NCBI GenBank assembly: GCA_035542775.1
Contig: DATKKX010000115.1
Coordinates: 1-7,993, forward strand
Source of the DNA: DATKKX01 sp035542775
GTDB lineage: Bacteria; Planctomycetota; Phycisphaerae; UBA1845; UTPLA1
Reading direction: 5' to 3'
Length of the DNA: 7,993 nucleotides
Shown: positions 1 to 5,854 of the stretch, in pieces
How positions within the stretch are numbered: the stretch's first letter is position 1
How the letters are laid out: each line of letters starts with the position of its first letter
Program-made: the position numbers and the translations under genes
Notes under the pieces: generated by a model
Databases searched by the model: none
What the model was told of the DNA's origin: nothing
The model's input: the letters and a program-made list of their open reading frames with translations, nothing else

Positions 1-412
1 ACCCTTTGCTCCTCGGAATTGGACGGACTCTGCAGAGCTACCCATCCCTTCCAGTCGCAAGTTATTGAATCGGAACTTCCGGGCCGCCAGTTGTCTTCAC
101 TGCAGGACGTCGACTGACACAGCGACGGGATCCCGGCGTCCGATAAGGCCCACTCTCATTTTTACACCACTGTCGCCCAAAGCAAGCAGCGCCCGAATTG
201 TAACGCCAAGTCGCTGCCGCCGTTCCAGATCGGCCCCGATTCCGGGCGGTCAGACCGTCGGGGCTGGAATCCGCACGCGAAGCGCCGACGCAGCACCATC
301 AAGCCGCGGTTCGATAAACAAGGCCGGAGACGGCCATCGGCGATACGCCCGGTTTTTCCGCTCAACAGCTGTGCCGGCTCCGCTCGTATCCTGGGTTCGC
401 TGGCGCCGATCC
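1..412. other. Left-edge region with no recognisable gene
   Basis: No reading frame here gives a protein I recognise. The frames that stay open on both strands are rich in Arg, Ser and Pro, as expected from chance open frames in GC-rich DNA. The only structures seen are a hairpin at 322-335 (listed separately), an imperfect inverted repeat around 235-263 (a CCCCGA/TCGGGG outer arm enclosing CGGTC-A-GACCG), and an isolated minus-strand TACAAT at 197-202 that resembles a -10 box but lacks a good -35. The region may hold the 3' untranslated part of the minus-strand unit ending at 413 and the leader of a gene beyond the left edge. Confidence 0.5.
317..335 (-). terminator. Possible terminator of the hydrolase/zinc-ribbon unit
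   Basis: Read on the minus strand, a perfect 5-bp GC stem (GGCCG/CGGCC, at 331-335 and 322-326) closes a TCTC loop and is followed by TTGTTT. It lies about 80 bases past the stop codon of the zinc-ribbon gene, where a terminator would be expected. The stem is short and the U-tract is broken by a G, so this is only a candidate. Confidence 0.35.
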
Positions 413-712
413 TTACAGCACACCCATCCAACGCAGCAGGGCCCACAACGTCAACAACACCGCCGCCACAAACACCCACCGCCGCCAGCCATGCCGCGAT
501 GCGTGCTCCGGCGTGATCCAATCGCCGCAGTGCGGGCACTTCTGCGTGTCCTCGGTAACTATGCCGCGGCACGACGGGCAAATCATCTCCCCAAGGGCCT
601 CGTCCTCTTCGTCGAGGTCCCCAGCCAACGGCGAGTCCTTGTCGTCCATGTCCTCCTCCAACGGCAGGTCCTTGTCGTTGAAGTACTCGTCGGGCTCGTA
701 GCGCGGGGCCAT
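413..712 (-). CDS. Small zinc-ribbon protein with C-terminal membrane helix
   Basis: This 99-residue protein has three visible parts. Residues 1-43 are very acidic (many Asp and Glu) and contain two similar short stretches, DKDLPLEED and DKDSPLAGD. Residues 45-63 carry a CPSC...CPHCG pattern (Cys45, Cys48, Cys59, Cys62), a four-cysteine zinc ribbon. After a basic patch (HGWRRW), residues 79-93 are a hydrophobic segment (VFVAAVLLTLWALL) long enough for a single membrane anchor, placing the ribbon and acidic tail probably on the cytoplasmic side by the positive-inside rule. The ATG directly follows the TAG of the upstream hydrolase with no gap and no clear Shine-Dalgarno, so translation is probably coupled. 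Small zinc-ribbon plus membrane-helix proteins are common and mostly uncharacterised. No function is assigned; I am confident that it is a gene because of the coupling and the intact metal site. Confidence 0.8.
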   Translation of the reverse strand: MAPRYEPDEYFNDKDLPLEEDMDDKDSPLAGDLDEEDEALGEMICPSCRGIVTEDTQKCPHCGDWITPEHASRHGWRRWVFVAAVLLTLWALLRWMGVL

Positions 713-1276
713 CTATTTGACCAGTTGGAGAACGTCCTTGAATTTCGGATGATCGCATCGCTCGACCAGGTCGAAGATCAGGGCCTCGGTGGTGGAAATC
801 TCGACGCCGGCGTGCCGCATCCGGTCCAGGGAGGTGTTCATGTCCAGCGGGAATCGCGAGCCGATGGCGTCGACCGGCACAAATACGCTGTAATCCACTC
901 GCAACAAGTCCAGCGCGGTCTGCTGTACGCACACGTGCGTCTCCAGCCCCGCCAGGATGATGTGCTCGCGATTGGTGGCTTGGAGGGTGTTGCGGAAGTT
1001 ATGGTCTCGCCAGCAGCTACACGTCGTCTTGACAACGGGTCGAACCCCGGGCGGCAGCCAATCCTTCAGGCGCGGGCTCGTCGGCCCCAACCCTTGCGGA
1101 TACTGCTCGGTGTAGACAATCGGCAGACCCAGAACCTGGGCCACGCCGATCAGACGGCGGATCTTGTCGAGGATGATATCGGTCGGGCTGGTGGTGATGG
1201 CCGTCAGCATCTTTTCCTGGACGTCGATGACCACCAGAGCGGCAAGGTCGGCTTCAAGGATATTCACGTTCGCCAT
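713..1276 (-). CDS. Isochorismatase-superfamily cysteine hydrolase
   Basis: The protein has 187 residues, the normal length for the single-domain isochorismatase/nicotinamidase-like cysteine hydrolases. The catalytic triad is complete: Asp18 in ALVVIDVQ, Lys83 in VRPVVKTT, and nucleophile Cys116 in GLETHVCVQQT, where the Val-Cys bond is the family's usual cis-peptide site. The TEQYPQGLG stretch (56-64) is typical of the YcaC/ISOC1-like branch of unknown substrate rather than of true isochorismatases. It should be a soluble cytoplasmic hydrolase of an amide or similar bond; the substrate cannot be read from sequence. The ATG at 1276 was chosen because it precedes the conserved first strand and has AAAGGA at 1286-1291, 9 bases upstream. 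The frame stays open further upstream, but that part overlaps the promoter region. It is the first gene of a two-gene unit with the zinc-ribbon gene. Confidence 0.92.
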   Translation of the reverse strand: MANVNILEADLAALVVIDVQEKMLTAITTSPTDIILDKIRRLIGVAQVLGLPIVYTEQYPQGLGPTSPRLKDWLPPGVRPVVKTTCSCWRDHNFRNTLQATNREHIILAGLETHVCVQQTALDLLRVDYSVFVPVDAIGSRFPLDMNTSLDRMRHAGVEISTTEALIFDLVERCDHPKFKDVLQLVK

Positions 1277-1310
1277 GAATCCAAGTCCTTTCCCTTCAAT
1301 TCGCGGAGCC

Positions 1311-1339
1311 AGTATAGCGCGGGCGGATAATCTGCTCAA
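1311..1339 (-). promoter_or_regulatory. Sigma70-like promoter of the hydrolase unit
   Basis: On the minus strand, TTGAGC (1334-1339) and TATACT (1311-1316) are separated by exactly 17 bases. The predicted transcript start is about 25-30 bases before the hydrolase ATG at 1276, leaving room for its AAAGGA ribosome site. This rests on consensus matching only. Confidence 0.6.
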
Positions 1340-1347
1340 CGCTGCCT

Positions 1348-1366
1348 GGCCGGCTTGGTCCGGGCC
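1348..1366. repeat. Inverted repeat between the divergent promoters
   Basis: GGCCGG (1348-1353) and CCGGGCC (1360-1366) form an imperfect inverted repeat (one bulged G) around CTTGGT. It overlaps the -35 box of the plus-strand promoter and lies 9 bases upstream of the -35 of the minus-strand promoter. It could be an operator controlling both directions, but short GC-rich palindromes are common in such DNA. Confidence 0.25.
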
Positions 1367-1383
1367 CACGGCAATGGTATGAT
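1355..1383 (+). promoter_or_regulatory. Sigma70-like extended -10 promoter of the SDR gene
   Basis: TTGGTC (1355-1360) and TATGAT (1378-1383) are separated by 17 bases, and TGG immediately before the -10 provides the extended -10 TG motif. The predicted start is near 1390, giving a leader of about 80 bases before the TTG start at 1470. The leader shows no recognised riboswitch. Confidence 0.6.
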
Positions 1384-1458
1384 TGATCCTGGTGGAATCG
1401 CCGTGTCCCTCCACGTCACTACGGACGCGGCGATGCGGATGCGGGCCAGCGTCGAAAC

Positions 1459-1463
1459 GAGGA
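1459..1463 (+). promoter_or_regulatory. Ribosome binding site fixing the SDR TTG start
   Basis: GAGGA lies 6 bases before TTG at 1470. No comparable site precedes the upstream in-frame ATG at 1383, which also falls inside the predicted -10 box. This makes the TTG the likely start. Confidence 0.7.
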
Positions 1464-1469
1464 CCTGAT

Positions 1470-2162
1470 TTGTCTTTGCATGGCAAAACTGTGGTCATCA
1501 CCGGGGCGACCGGCCGCATCGGTCAGCCTTTGGTGGAAGCCTGCGCCCGCGCCGGCGCAACGCTGGCAATCACGACGCGGCGCCAGGCGGCTTCCAGCAA
1601 GCTGGAGCAGGACCTGCAGCAGCGTGGCATCACCGCCGCCGTCCTGCCCTGCGACCTGCTATACGAGGAAGACGTCGTTCGCGCGGTACATCGCCTGAGC
1701 CAACGGTTCGGGAAGATCGACGTCGTGATCAATGCCGCCATCACCGCCGGTCCTCGTCTGTCGGCGCTGAATTACCCCATGGACCCGTGGCGGGAAGTGA
1801 TCGCCACGAACGTAAACGGCACGTTCCTGGTTTGCCGCGAGGTGCTTCCATGGATGATCCGGCAACAATCCGGTTCGATCATCAATGTCACCGACAGCCA
1901 CGCTGGTCCACGTGACGGAAAGTCCGCGGCATATCTCGTCAGCATGCAAACCGTCGACCACCTGACCAGGCTGCTGGCCGCCGAAGCGAAGGGCACGGGC
2001 GTTCGCATCAATGCCGTAGACATCGCTCAACTCGCCCCGCCATCGCGGACCCGCCAACAGCCCAGCGACTGGACGGAGACGTTTGTCTGGCTGGCGGATG
2101 ACGAGTCCGCCGAGGTGACCGGGCAACGAATCGAGGCCAGGGCCGTCGTCAAGGCGTCATGA
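1470..2162 (+). CDS. Short-chain dehydrogenase/reductase-fold protein with degenerate active site
   Basis: From the TTG start this is a 230-residue Rossmann-fold protein of the classical SDR family. The cofactor loop TGATGRIG is intact (residues 11-18); Arg37-Arg38 after the second strand suggests NADP preference. Asp62 sits at the usual adenine-contact position, and Asn114 of the catalytic tetrad is present in NVNG. The catalytic Tyr155 is present, but the Lys four residues later, part of the YxxxK motif, is Met159 (codon ATG). The usual NNAG is INAA (87-90). The expected catalytic Ser lies in an altered VTDSHAG stretch, and the PG after the NAV strand (181-183) and the C-terminal DGG are missing. 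The fold is certain, but ordinary oxidoreductase activity is doubtful; it may bind nucleotide without catalysis or act on an unusual substrate. It is divergent from the hydrolase and convergent with the isc operon, and shows no functional link to either. Confidence 0.88.
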   Translation: MSLHGKTVVITGATGRIGQPLVEACARAGATLAITTRRQAASSKLEQDLQQRGITAAVLPCDLLYEEDVVRAVHRLSQRFGKIDVVINAAITAGPRLSALNYPMDPWREVIATNVNGTFLVCREVLPWMIRQQSGSIINVTDSHAGPRDGKSAAYLVSMQTVDHLTRLLAAEAKGTGVRINAVDIAQLAPPSRTRQQPSDWTETFVWLADDESAEVTGQRIEARAVVKAS

Positions 2163-2166
2163 CTGT

Positions 2167-2183
2167 CCAGGCTCGCGGCCTGG
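2167..2183. terminator. Hairpin in the convergent gap between SDR and iscX
   Basis: CCAGGC (2167-2172) and GCCTGG (2178-2183) form a perfect 6-bp stem around TCGCG in the 28-base gap between two converging genes. Position and symmetry suit a terminator shared by both transcripts, but neither side has a T-run, so a simple intrinsic terminator is not proven. Confidence 0.4.
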
Positions 2184-2190
2184 GATGCTG

Positions 2191-2415
2191 CTACTCCTCC
2201 TCTTTCGATTCACGATATTCATCGTTCCACGCTGACTGAATCGCCTCGAGCTTGGCCTCGTTCGAGGCCTTGGGGTCATCCCCGAAGTCCTCCAGCCCCA
2301 GGACCCACTTGTGCAGATCGGTGAATCGAACCGTCAGGGGATCGGTCTGGGGCATCTTCTCGTGCAGCAGAATGGCAAGGTCCTCGGTGTCCGTCCACTT
2401 CAGCTTCCGGGGCAT
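2191..2415 (-). CDS. iscX: IscX, small acidic modulator of Fe-S assembly
   Basis: The 74-residue product matches E. coli IscX (66 residues) along its length: LKWTD near the start, then DPLTVRFTDLHKWV, LEDFGDDP and ASNEAKLEAI. This family binds IscS and iron, competes with frataxin, and tunes the rate of cluster formation. It is typically found only with HscBA-containing isc operons, as here, where it is the last gene. The C-terminus adds a short charged tail (ESKEEE). The ATG at 2415 is preferred over the TTG six bases earlier because GAGGAG at 2422-2427 is 6 bases from the ATG but directly abuts the TTG. It lies 58 bases after fdx. Confidence 0.95.
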   Translation of the reverse strand: MPRKLKWTDTEDLAILLHEKMPQTDPLTVRFTDLHKWVLGLEDFGDDPKASNEAKLEAIQSAWNDEYRESKEEE

Positions 2416-2421
2416 GGTCAA

Positions 2422-2427
2422 CTCCTC
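2422..2427 (-). promoter_or_regulatory. Ribosome binding site deciding the iscX start
   Basis: GAGGAG on the minus strand is 6 bases upstream of the ATG at 2415 and touches the alternative TTG at 2421, so only the ATG has usable spacing. Confidence 0.7.
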
Positions 2428-2473
2428 GCGCTGCTGAAAAACTCTGTCGACTGAGAGCTCGCGCCGACACGTG

Positions 2474-2923
2474 TCATCCGTCCTTCTTGGTTTTCATGGT
2501 CTCGGCGCTATGCGACTCGCGGGCCAGATTGCGATTCCAACTGGGGATGCGAACCTTAACAGTCCGCGAGCCGTTCGGCACGCACTGGCAAGCCAGGCGG
2601 CTGTTGGGCTTGAGATCGTAGGCCTCCTCGAGCTGGTCCTCTTCCTCCTCGGTGGATTCGCTGCACGCCTCCGCGCCCTCCAGCACGTGTACGTGACAGG
2701 TCGCGCAGGCGCAGACGCCCCCGCAGGCGTGATCCAGCTCAAGCCCATTACCCAGGCAAATGTCGAGTATTGAGCCGGGCCGGCCGTGTTCACCGTACGG
2801 CATCCTGGCCGGATCCACAGCGATCGAGTGCTCCTGGCCCTCTTCGCCGATCACGATCAGGGTATAGCCCTGCCTGGGCAACTCGACCTCTTGCTCGTGG
2901 AGATACGGATTCTGGCCGCCCAT
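2474..2923 (-). CDS. fdx: ISC-type [2Fe-2S] ferredoxin, extended at both ends
   Basis: The protein is a 149-residue adrenodoxin-type ferredoxin that donates electrons to the IscS/IscU complex. The cluster ligands are Cys67, Cys73 and Cys76 (C-x5-C-x2-C in HACGGVCACATCH) and Cys112 (SRLACQC). Cys71, the extra non-ligand cysteine four residues after the first ligand, is also present, as in E. coli Fdx. It is clearly longer than E. coli Fdx (111 residues): about 20 extra residues precede the first strand, a PARMPYGEHG loop precedes SILDICLGNG, and a charged tail (ESHSAETMKTKKDG) follows the last strand. An acidic helix stretch (ESTEEEEDQLEEAYDL) matches the family's partner-binding region. The ATG at 2923 has GGAG at 2932-2935, 8 bases upstream; an in-frame TTG lies one codon earlier. 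It sits between hscA and iscX. Confidence 0.95.
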   Translation of the reverse strand: MGGQNPYLHEQEVELPRQGYTLIVIGEEGQEHSIAVDPARMPYGEHGRPGSILDICLGNGLELDHACGGVCACATCHVHVLEGAEACSESTEEEEDQLEEAYDLKPNSRLACQCVPNGSRTVKVRIPSWNRNLARESHSAETMKTKKDG

Positions 2924-2994
2924 CAAAGCTTCTCCGCCTGCGTGTCATTCGCCCCGGGGACAAACGCCGCGAGCCGAAACACGACCGCTCGACA

Positions 2995-3011
2995 CGGGCC
3001 CTCTCGGCCCG
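2995..3011. repeat. Hairpin just after hscA
   Basis: CGGGCC (2995-3000) and GGCCCG (3006-3011) form a perfect 6-bp stem with a CTCTC loop, starting 5 bases beyond the hscA stop within the 93-base hscA-fdx gap. No T-run follows on the minus strand, so it is more likely an RNA stability or pausing element than a terminator, if it functions at all. Confidence 0.3.
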
Positions 3012-3016
3012 GCAGG

Positions 3017-5002
3017 TCATTTCGCGGCGGGCGATTTCTCGTGGATTCGCCCCTGATCCTCCCGCAACGCCTCGGTGATCGCCAGGTTCGCCAGCGTCTC
3101 AGTCATCTTGCCAAAATGGTTCAACTCGACATAGAGCTTTTCGGCGTCGTCCGTCGACGCGGCGAATTCTCGTAACTTGCGCATCGCTTCCTCCAGAGCG
3201 GCGCGCTCCTCGGCCGGCAGCAGGCGCCCGTGCTTGGCCAGTGTCTGCTCGGTTCGGACGATGTCGAACTCCACTTGGTTTCGCAGATCAACGAAACGAT
3301 GGGCGGTCATGTCCTCCCGGGCGAACTTGATCGACTCCAGTTCGATCTTCTTGACCTCGTCGCGAGTCAGGCCGTGCGACGGAATCACCTGAATGCTGGC
3401 TTCGGTGCCGGACCGCTGCTCGCTGGCGTTCACGTTCAAAATGCCGTTGGCATCGATGAGGAACTGCACTGCGATCTTAGGTATGCCGGCGGGCATCGGG
3501 GGGATGCCCCGCAGGTCGAAGGTGGCCAGGCTTCGACAATCCTTGGCCAATTCACGCTCGCCTTGCAGCACATTGATCTTCACGCTGGTCTGTCCATCGA
3601 CGAAAGTCGTGAACTGCTCCGTTGCCTGGCATGGGATTCGCGTGTTCCGCATGATGAGCTTGCCGACTGCCCCGCCCATGGTCTCGATGCCCAGCGATAG
3701 AGGAGTAACATCCAGCAGCAGCATGTCGCTGCGCTGCCCGGCCAGAATCTGCCCCTGCACGGCGGCGCCGAGGGCCACGACTTCATCAGGATTCAGCGCC
3801 GTGTATGGCTTGGTGCCGAAAACCTCCTCGACCCGCTTGCGAACCAGCGGAATGCGGGTGGACCCACCCACCATCACTACTCGGGCGACGTCCTGCGGCT
3901 GCATCTTGGCATCGGCCAGAGCACGCCGCGAAGCGTCGATGGTCCGCTCCAGCAAGGGAGTGATCATCGCCTCGAACTCGCCTCGCGTGATCGTCCGGCG
4001 ATACGACCGGCCGCCGCCCAGGTCGAGCTCGATATCGGCCGACTGCGCGTCGCTCAGGCGGATCTTGACCTGTTCCGCAAACAACCGCAAAGCCTGCTTG
4101 GTGGCGGGCGAATCGATATTGATGCCGAACCGGTCGGCGACTTCCCGCTGAACCAACGTGATGATCGTGCGGTCGAAATCGTCGCCGCCCAGGTGCGTGT
4201 CACCGTGTGTGGAGATGACCTCGAACAGGCCGGAGGCCAGCCGGAGAATGCTGATGTCGAACGTGCCGCCGCCCAGGTCGTAGACGGCTATGGCTTCCTT
4301 GCCGCCGCGCGCCACGGATCGCGCCGCAGGTTCGTCACCGCTGGAGCACTTTGACCGGTCACCGATCGTCAGGGACAGCATTCCCGAAGCTTTCGAGGCG
4401 GCAGCCTTGTCCGCGACCGCCTGCCGGATGCCGAAACCGTAAGCCAACGCCGCCGCGGTGGGCTCGTTGATGATGCGGACGACCTCCAGACCCGCGATCT
4501 GACCGGCATCCCGTGTCGCCTGCCGCTGGGCGTCGTCGAAATACGCCGGCACGGTGATGACTGCCCTGCGGATCGGGTGGCCGAAGTGCCGCTCCGCCCG
4601 GCTCTTGAGCTCGGCCAGAATCAAGGCCGATACCTCCTGCGGAGTGAGCAGCTTGCCGTTGATGTCGACCTTGACGGTATCGCGTTCGCCCCGAACGACG
4701 TGATAGGCCAGGTGCGGCAACTCGTTCTTCAGGTCTTCAACGCCCAGCCCCATCAATCGCTTGATCGAGTAGACCGTATGCTCGGGATTTTCGACCGCGT
4801 GCCGGCGGGCCTGCCAGCCGATGGTCACATGCCCATCGGCCGAGAAGCCCAGCACCGAAGGCAGGCGCCCCTCCTCGTCGGCGTCACGGATGACATGGGG
4901 ACCGCGCTGGTCGGCATGGGCGACCAGGCTGAACGTCGTGCCCAGATCGATGCCGACGATTATATCCCCGTTCTGCACATCGCCGTTCATGGTGTGGTCC
5001 AT
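3017..5002 (-). CDS. hscA: HscA, Hsp70 chaperone for Fe-S cluster transfer
   Basis: This 661-residue Hsp70 is the dedicated partner of HscB and IscU; ATP hydrolysis drives cluster release from IscU. ATPase-domain signatures are IVGIDLGTT (15-23), VITVPAYFDDAQRQ (148-161), NEPTAAALAYG (179-189), VYDLGGGTFDIS (240-251) and VMVGGSTRIPLV (376-387). The linker LLLDVTPLSLG (428-438) leads to the substrate domain, where LQGERELAKDCRSLATF (479-495) and RGIPPMPAG (498-506) are HscA-specific compared with DnaK. The C-terminal helical lid follows from about 545. It exceeds E. coli HscA (616) mainly because of an insert at about 192-236, described separately. The ATG at 5002, 30 bases after hscB, was used; an in-frame ATG at 4990 is equally possible since neither has a strong ribosome site. 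Identification is firm from sequence and context. Confidence 0.96.
   Translation of the reverse strand: MDHTMNGDVQNGDIIVGIDLGTTFSLVAHADQRGPHVIRDADEEGRLPSVLGFSADGHVTIGWQARRHAVENPEHTVYSIKRLMGLGVEDLKNELPHLAYHVVRGERDTVKVDINGKLLTPQEVSALILAELKSRAERHFGHPIRRAVITVPAYFDDAQRQATRDAGQIAGLEVVRIINEPTAAALAYGFGIRQAVADKAAASKASGMLSLTIGDRSKCSSGDEPAARSVARGGKEAIAVYDLGGGTFDISILRLASGLFEVISTHGDTHLGGDDFDRTIITLVQREVADRFGINIDSPATKQALRLFAEQVKIRLSDAQSADIELDLGGGRSYRRTITRGEFEAMITPLLERTIDASRRALADAKMQPQDVARVVMVGGSTRIPLVRKRVEEVFGTKPYTALNPDEVVALGAAVQGQILAGQRSDMLLLDVTPLSLGIETMGGAVGKLIMRNTRIPCQATEQFTTFVDGQTSVKINVLQGERELAKDCRSLATFDLRGIPPMPAGIPKIAVQFLIDANGILNVNASEQRSGTEASIQVIPSHGLTRDEVKKIELESIKFAREDMTAHRFVDLRNQVEFDIVRTEQTLAKHGRLLPAEERAALEEAMRKLREFAASTDDAEKLYVELNHFGKMTETLANLAITEALREDQGRIHEKSPAAK
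4295..4429 (-). other. Extra segment of about 45 residues within the HscA ATPase domain
   Basis: Residues 192-236 lie between AYGFGI and EAIAVYDLGGGTFD, where E. coli HscA has only about six residues. The segment is low in hydrophobics, rich in Ala, Ser, Lys, Arg and Asp, and contains LSLTIGDRSKCSSGDEP. The frame is kept throughout. The DNA contains a perfect 10-bp palindrome TGACCGGTCA (4352-4361) and two direct copies of GTCACCG (4334-4340 and 4358-4364). Whether it is an old lineage-specific loop or a short inserted repeat cannot be decided from one copy. Confidence 0.65.
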
Positions 5003-5032
5003 CAGACAATCCGTCGGTCGGCTGGCGGTTGT

Positions 5033-5665
5033 TCACATCTGTGCCAGCAGATTGTTCAGGTACTTCATGGCGTTCAGCTGCAGTCGCAGCTCATTCTTGG
5101 CCTGGTCCGAGACGGCGCTAAGCTCGCAGCACAGGGCGACGATGTCTTGCTCAGTCGCCTGCTTCCGCCGCACCACCCGCTCACGCAGGTCCTCCAGCAT
5201 CGGCCGGTTGTTCGACGCCTTCGCCTCCTCCAATTCCTCGCGAAGCGTCAGCACCTGGGCCAGCAGATCCTGCGGGACGCGCTTGTCCTGCGTCGCGGAC
5301 TTTCCGCCGGCGGATTCGAGCAGGTACTCGGCCCGATGAAGCGGATCACGCAGAACATCGTACGCGCTGTTCACCGAAGCGCTGGCCCGAAGGGCAAACG
5401 CCTGCATCTCTTCTCCGGCCGTGGCGTACTTGTCGGGATGTATATTGCGGCTGATGGCGAGATACCTCTCTTCCAGCAGGGCAACATCGACCTCATAACT
5501 TCGCGGCAGGCCGAAGAGCTCGAAATAGTTCGCTCCCTGCACGTGAGCCAGTAGTTGATGGCAATCCTCGCAGGCGAACGGCACCTGCGTCAGGGCTTCG
5601 CACGTCCCGCACTTCACGGGAGCGGCTGTTCTTTCGGCATTCGCGGCAGTCGGGACCGGGTCCAT
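5033..5665 (-). CDS. hscB: HscB, J-domain co-chaperone with N-terminal tetracysteine module
   Basis: The 210-residue protein binds IscU and delivers it to HscA, stimulating the chaperone's ATPase. The J-domain runs from about 46 (NYFELFGLP) to 115, with HPD at 76-78 in NIHPDKYA and NSAYDVLRDPLHRAEYLL following. The C-terminal helical bundle (about 130-210) is the IscU-binding part. Unlike E. coli HscB (171 residues), it begins with an extra module of about 45 residues containing Cys19, Cys22, Cys32 and Cys35 as two CxxC pairs. This resembles the zinc-binding N-terminus of human HSCB. The ATG at 5665 is supported by GAGGA at 5670-5674 and by keeping the four cysteines in frame. It follows a 210-base gap after iscA and precedes hscA by 30 bases. 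Confidence 0.95.
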   Translation of the reverse strand: MDPVPTAANAERTAAPVKCGTCEALTQVPFACEDCHQLLAHVQGANYFELFGLPRSYEVDVALLEERYLAISRNIHPDKYATAGEEMQAFALRASASVNSAYDVLRDPLHRAEYLLESAGGKSATQDKRVPQDLLAQVLTLREELEEAKASNNRPMLEDLRERVVRRKQATEQDIVALCCELSAVSDQAKNELRLQLNAMKYLNNLLAQM

Positions 5666-5681
5666 GGGATCCTCGAAAAGC

Positions 5682-5701
5682 GGCCCGCGGTGGCCCGCGG
5701 T
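5682..5701. repeat. Two tandem copies of a 10-base repeat upstream of hscB
   Basis: GGCCCGCGGT occurs twice head to tail (5682-5691 and 5692-5701), 17 bases before the hscB start. Each copy contains the palindrome CCGCGG. It may be a replication-slippage duplication or a binding site. Confidence 0.6.
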
Positions 5702-5834
5702 TCCTATGTTCGTCTGCGACGAGAGCCTACCCCCTCGATCAACCAGGTTGTACAGGCATCCGCCCGCCCCGGTGTGCCGGGACTCTTGCAGGCAGCGGCA
5801 TGTCGCAACCCGTTGGGATAGGCTCCTTGTACGG

Positions 5835-5854
5835 GCCGCCGTCAGGCCGGCGGC
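5835..5854. repeat. Strong hairpin 21 bases after iscA
   Basis: GCCGCCG (5835-5841) and CGGCGGC (5848-5854) form a perfect 7-bp all-GC stem with a 6-base loop. On the minus strand it is followed by CCGTACAAGG, with no T-run. Its position just past iscA suits an element that stabilises the 3' end of an iscSUA transcript or reduces read-through into hscBA. Confidence 0.5.

Noticed and set aside
97..159. Minus-strand 20-codon reading frame in the left-edge region
   Set aside because: No ribosome site and no known similarity; this length is expected by chance.
162..932. Minus-strand open frame of 256 codons
   Set aside because: It overlaps the hydrolase and zinc-ribbon genes in another frame, has low-complexity Arg/Gly-rich sequence, and shows no domain.
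65..1330. Long plus-strand open frame of 421 codons
   Set aside because: It lies antisense to the hydrolase and zinc-ribbon genes, both of which have intact family motifs; its own product is Arg/Pro/Ser-rich and matches nothing I know.
1383..1469. Upstream ATG start for the SDR
   Set aside because: The ATG overlaps the predicted -10 box, and the 29 extra residues (Ser/Arg/Cys-rich) have no counterpart in the family; TTG at 1470 has GAGGA at ideal spacing.
1277..1519. N-terminal extension of the hydrolase
   Set aside because: The extra 81 codons would cross both predicted divergent promoters and overlap the SDR start, and the ATG at 1276 has a good ribosome site.
4577..5554. Plus-strand open frame of 325 codons opposite hscA and hscB
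   Set aside because: It is the antisense of two clear conserved genes in GC-rich DNA; the product has no recognisable motif.
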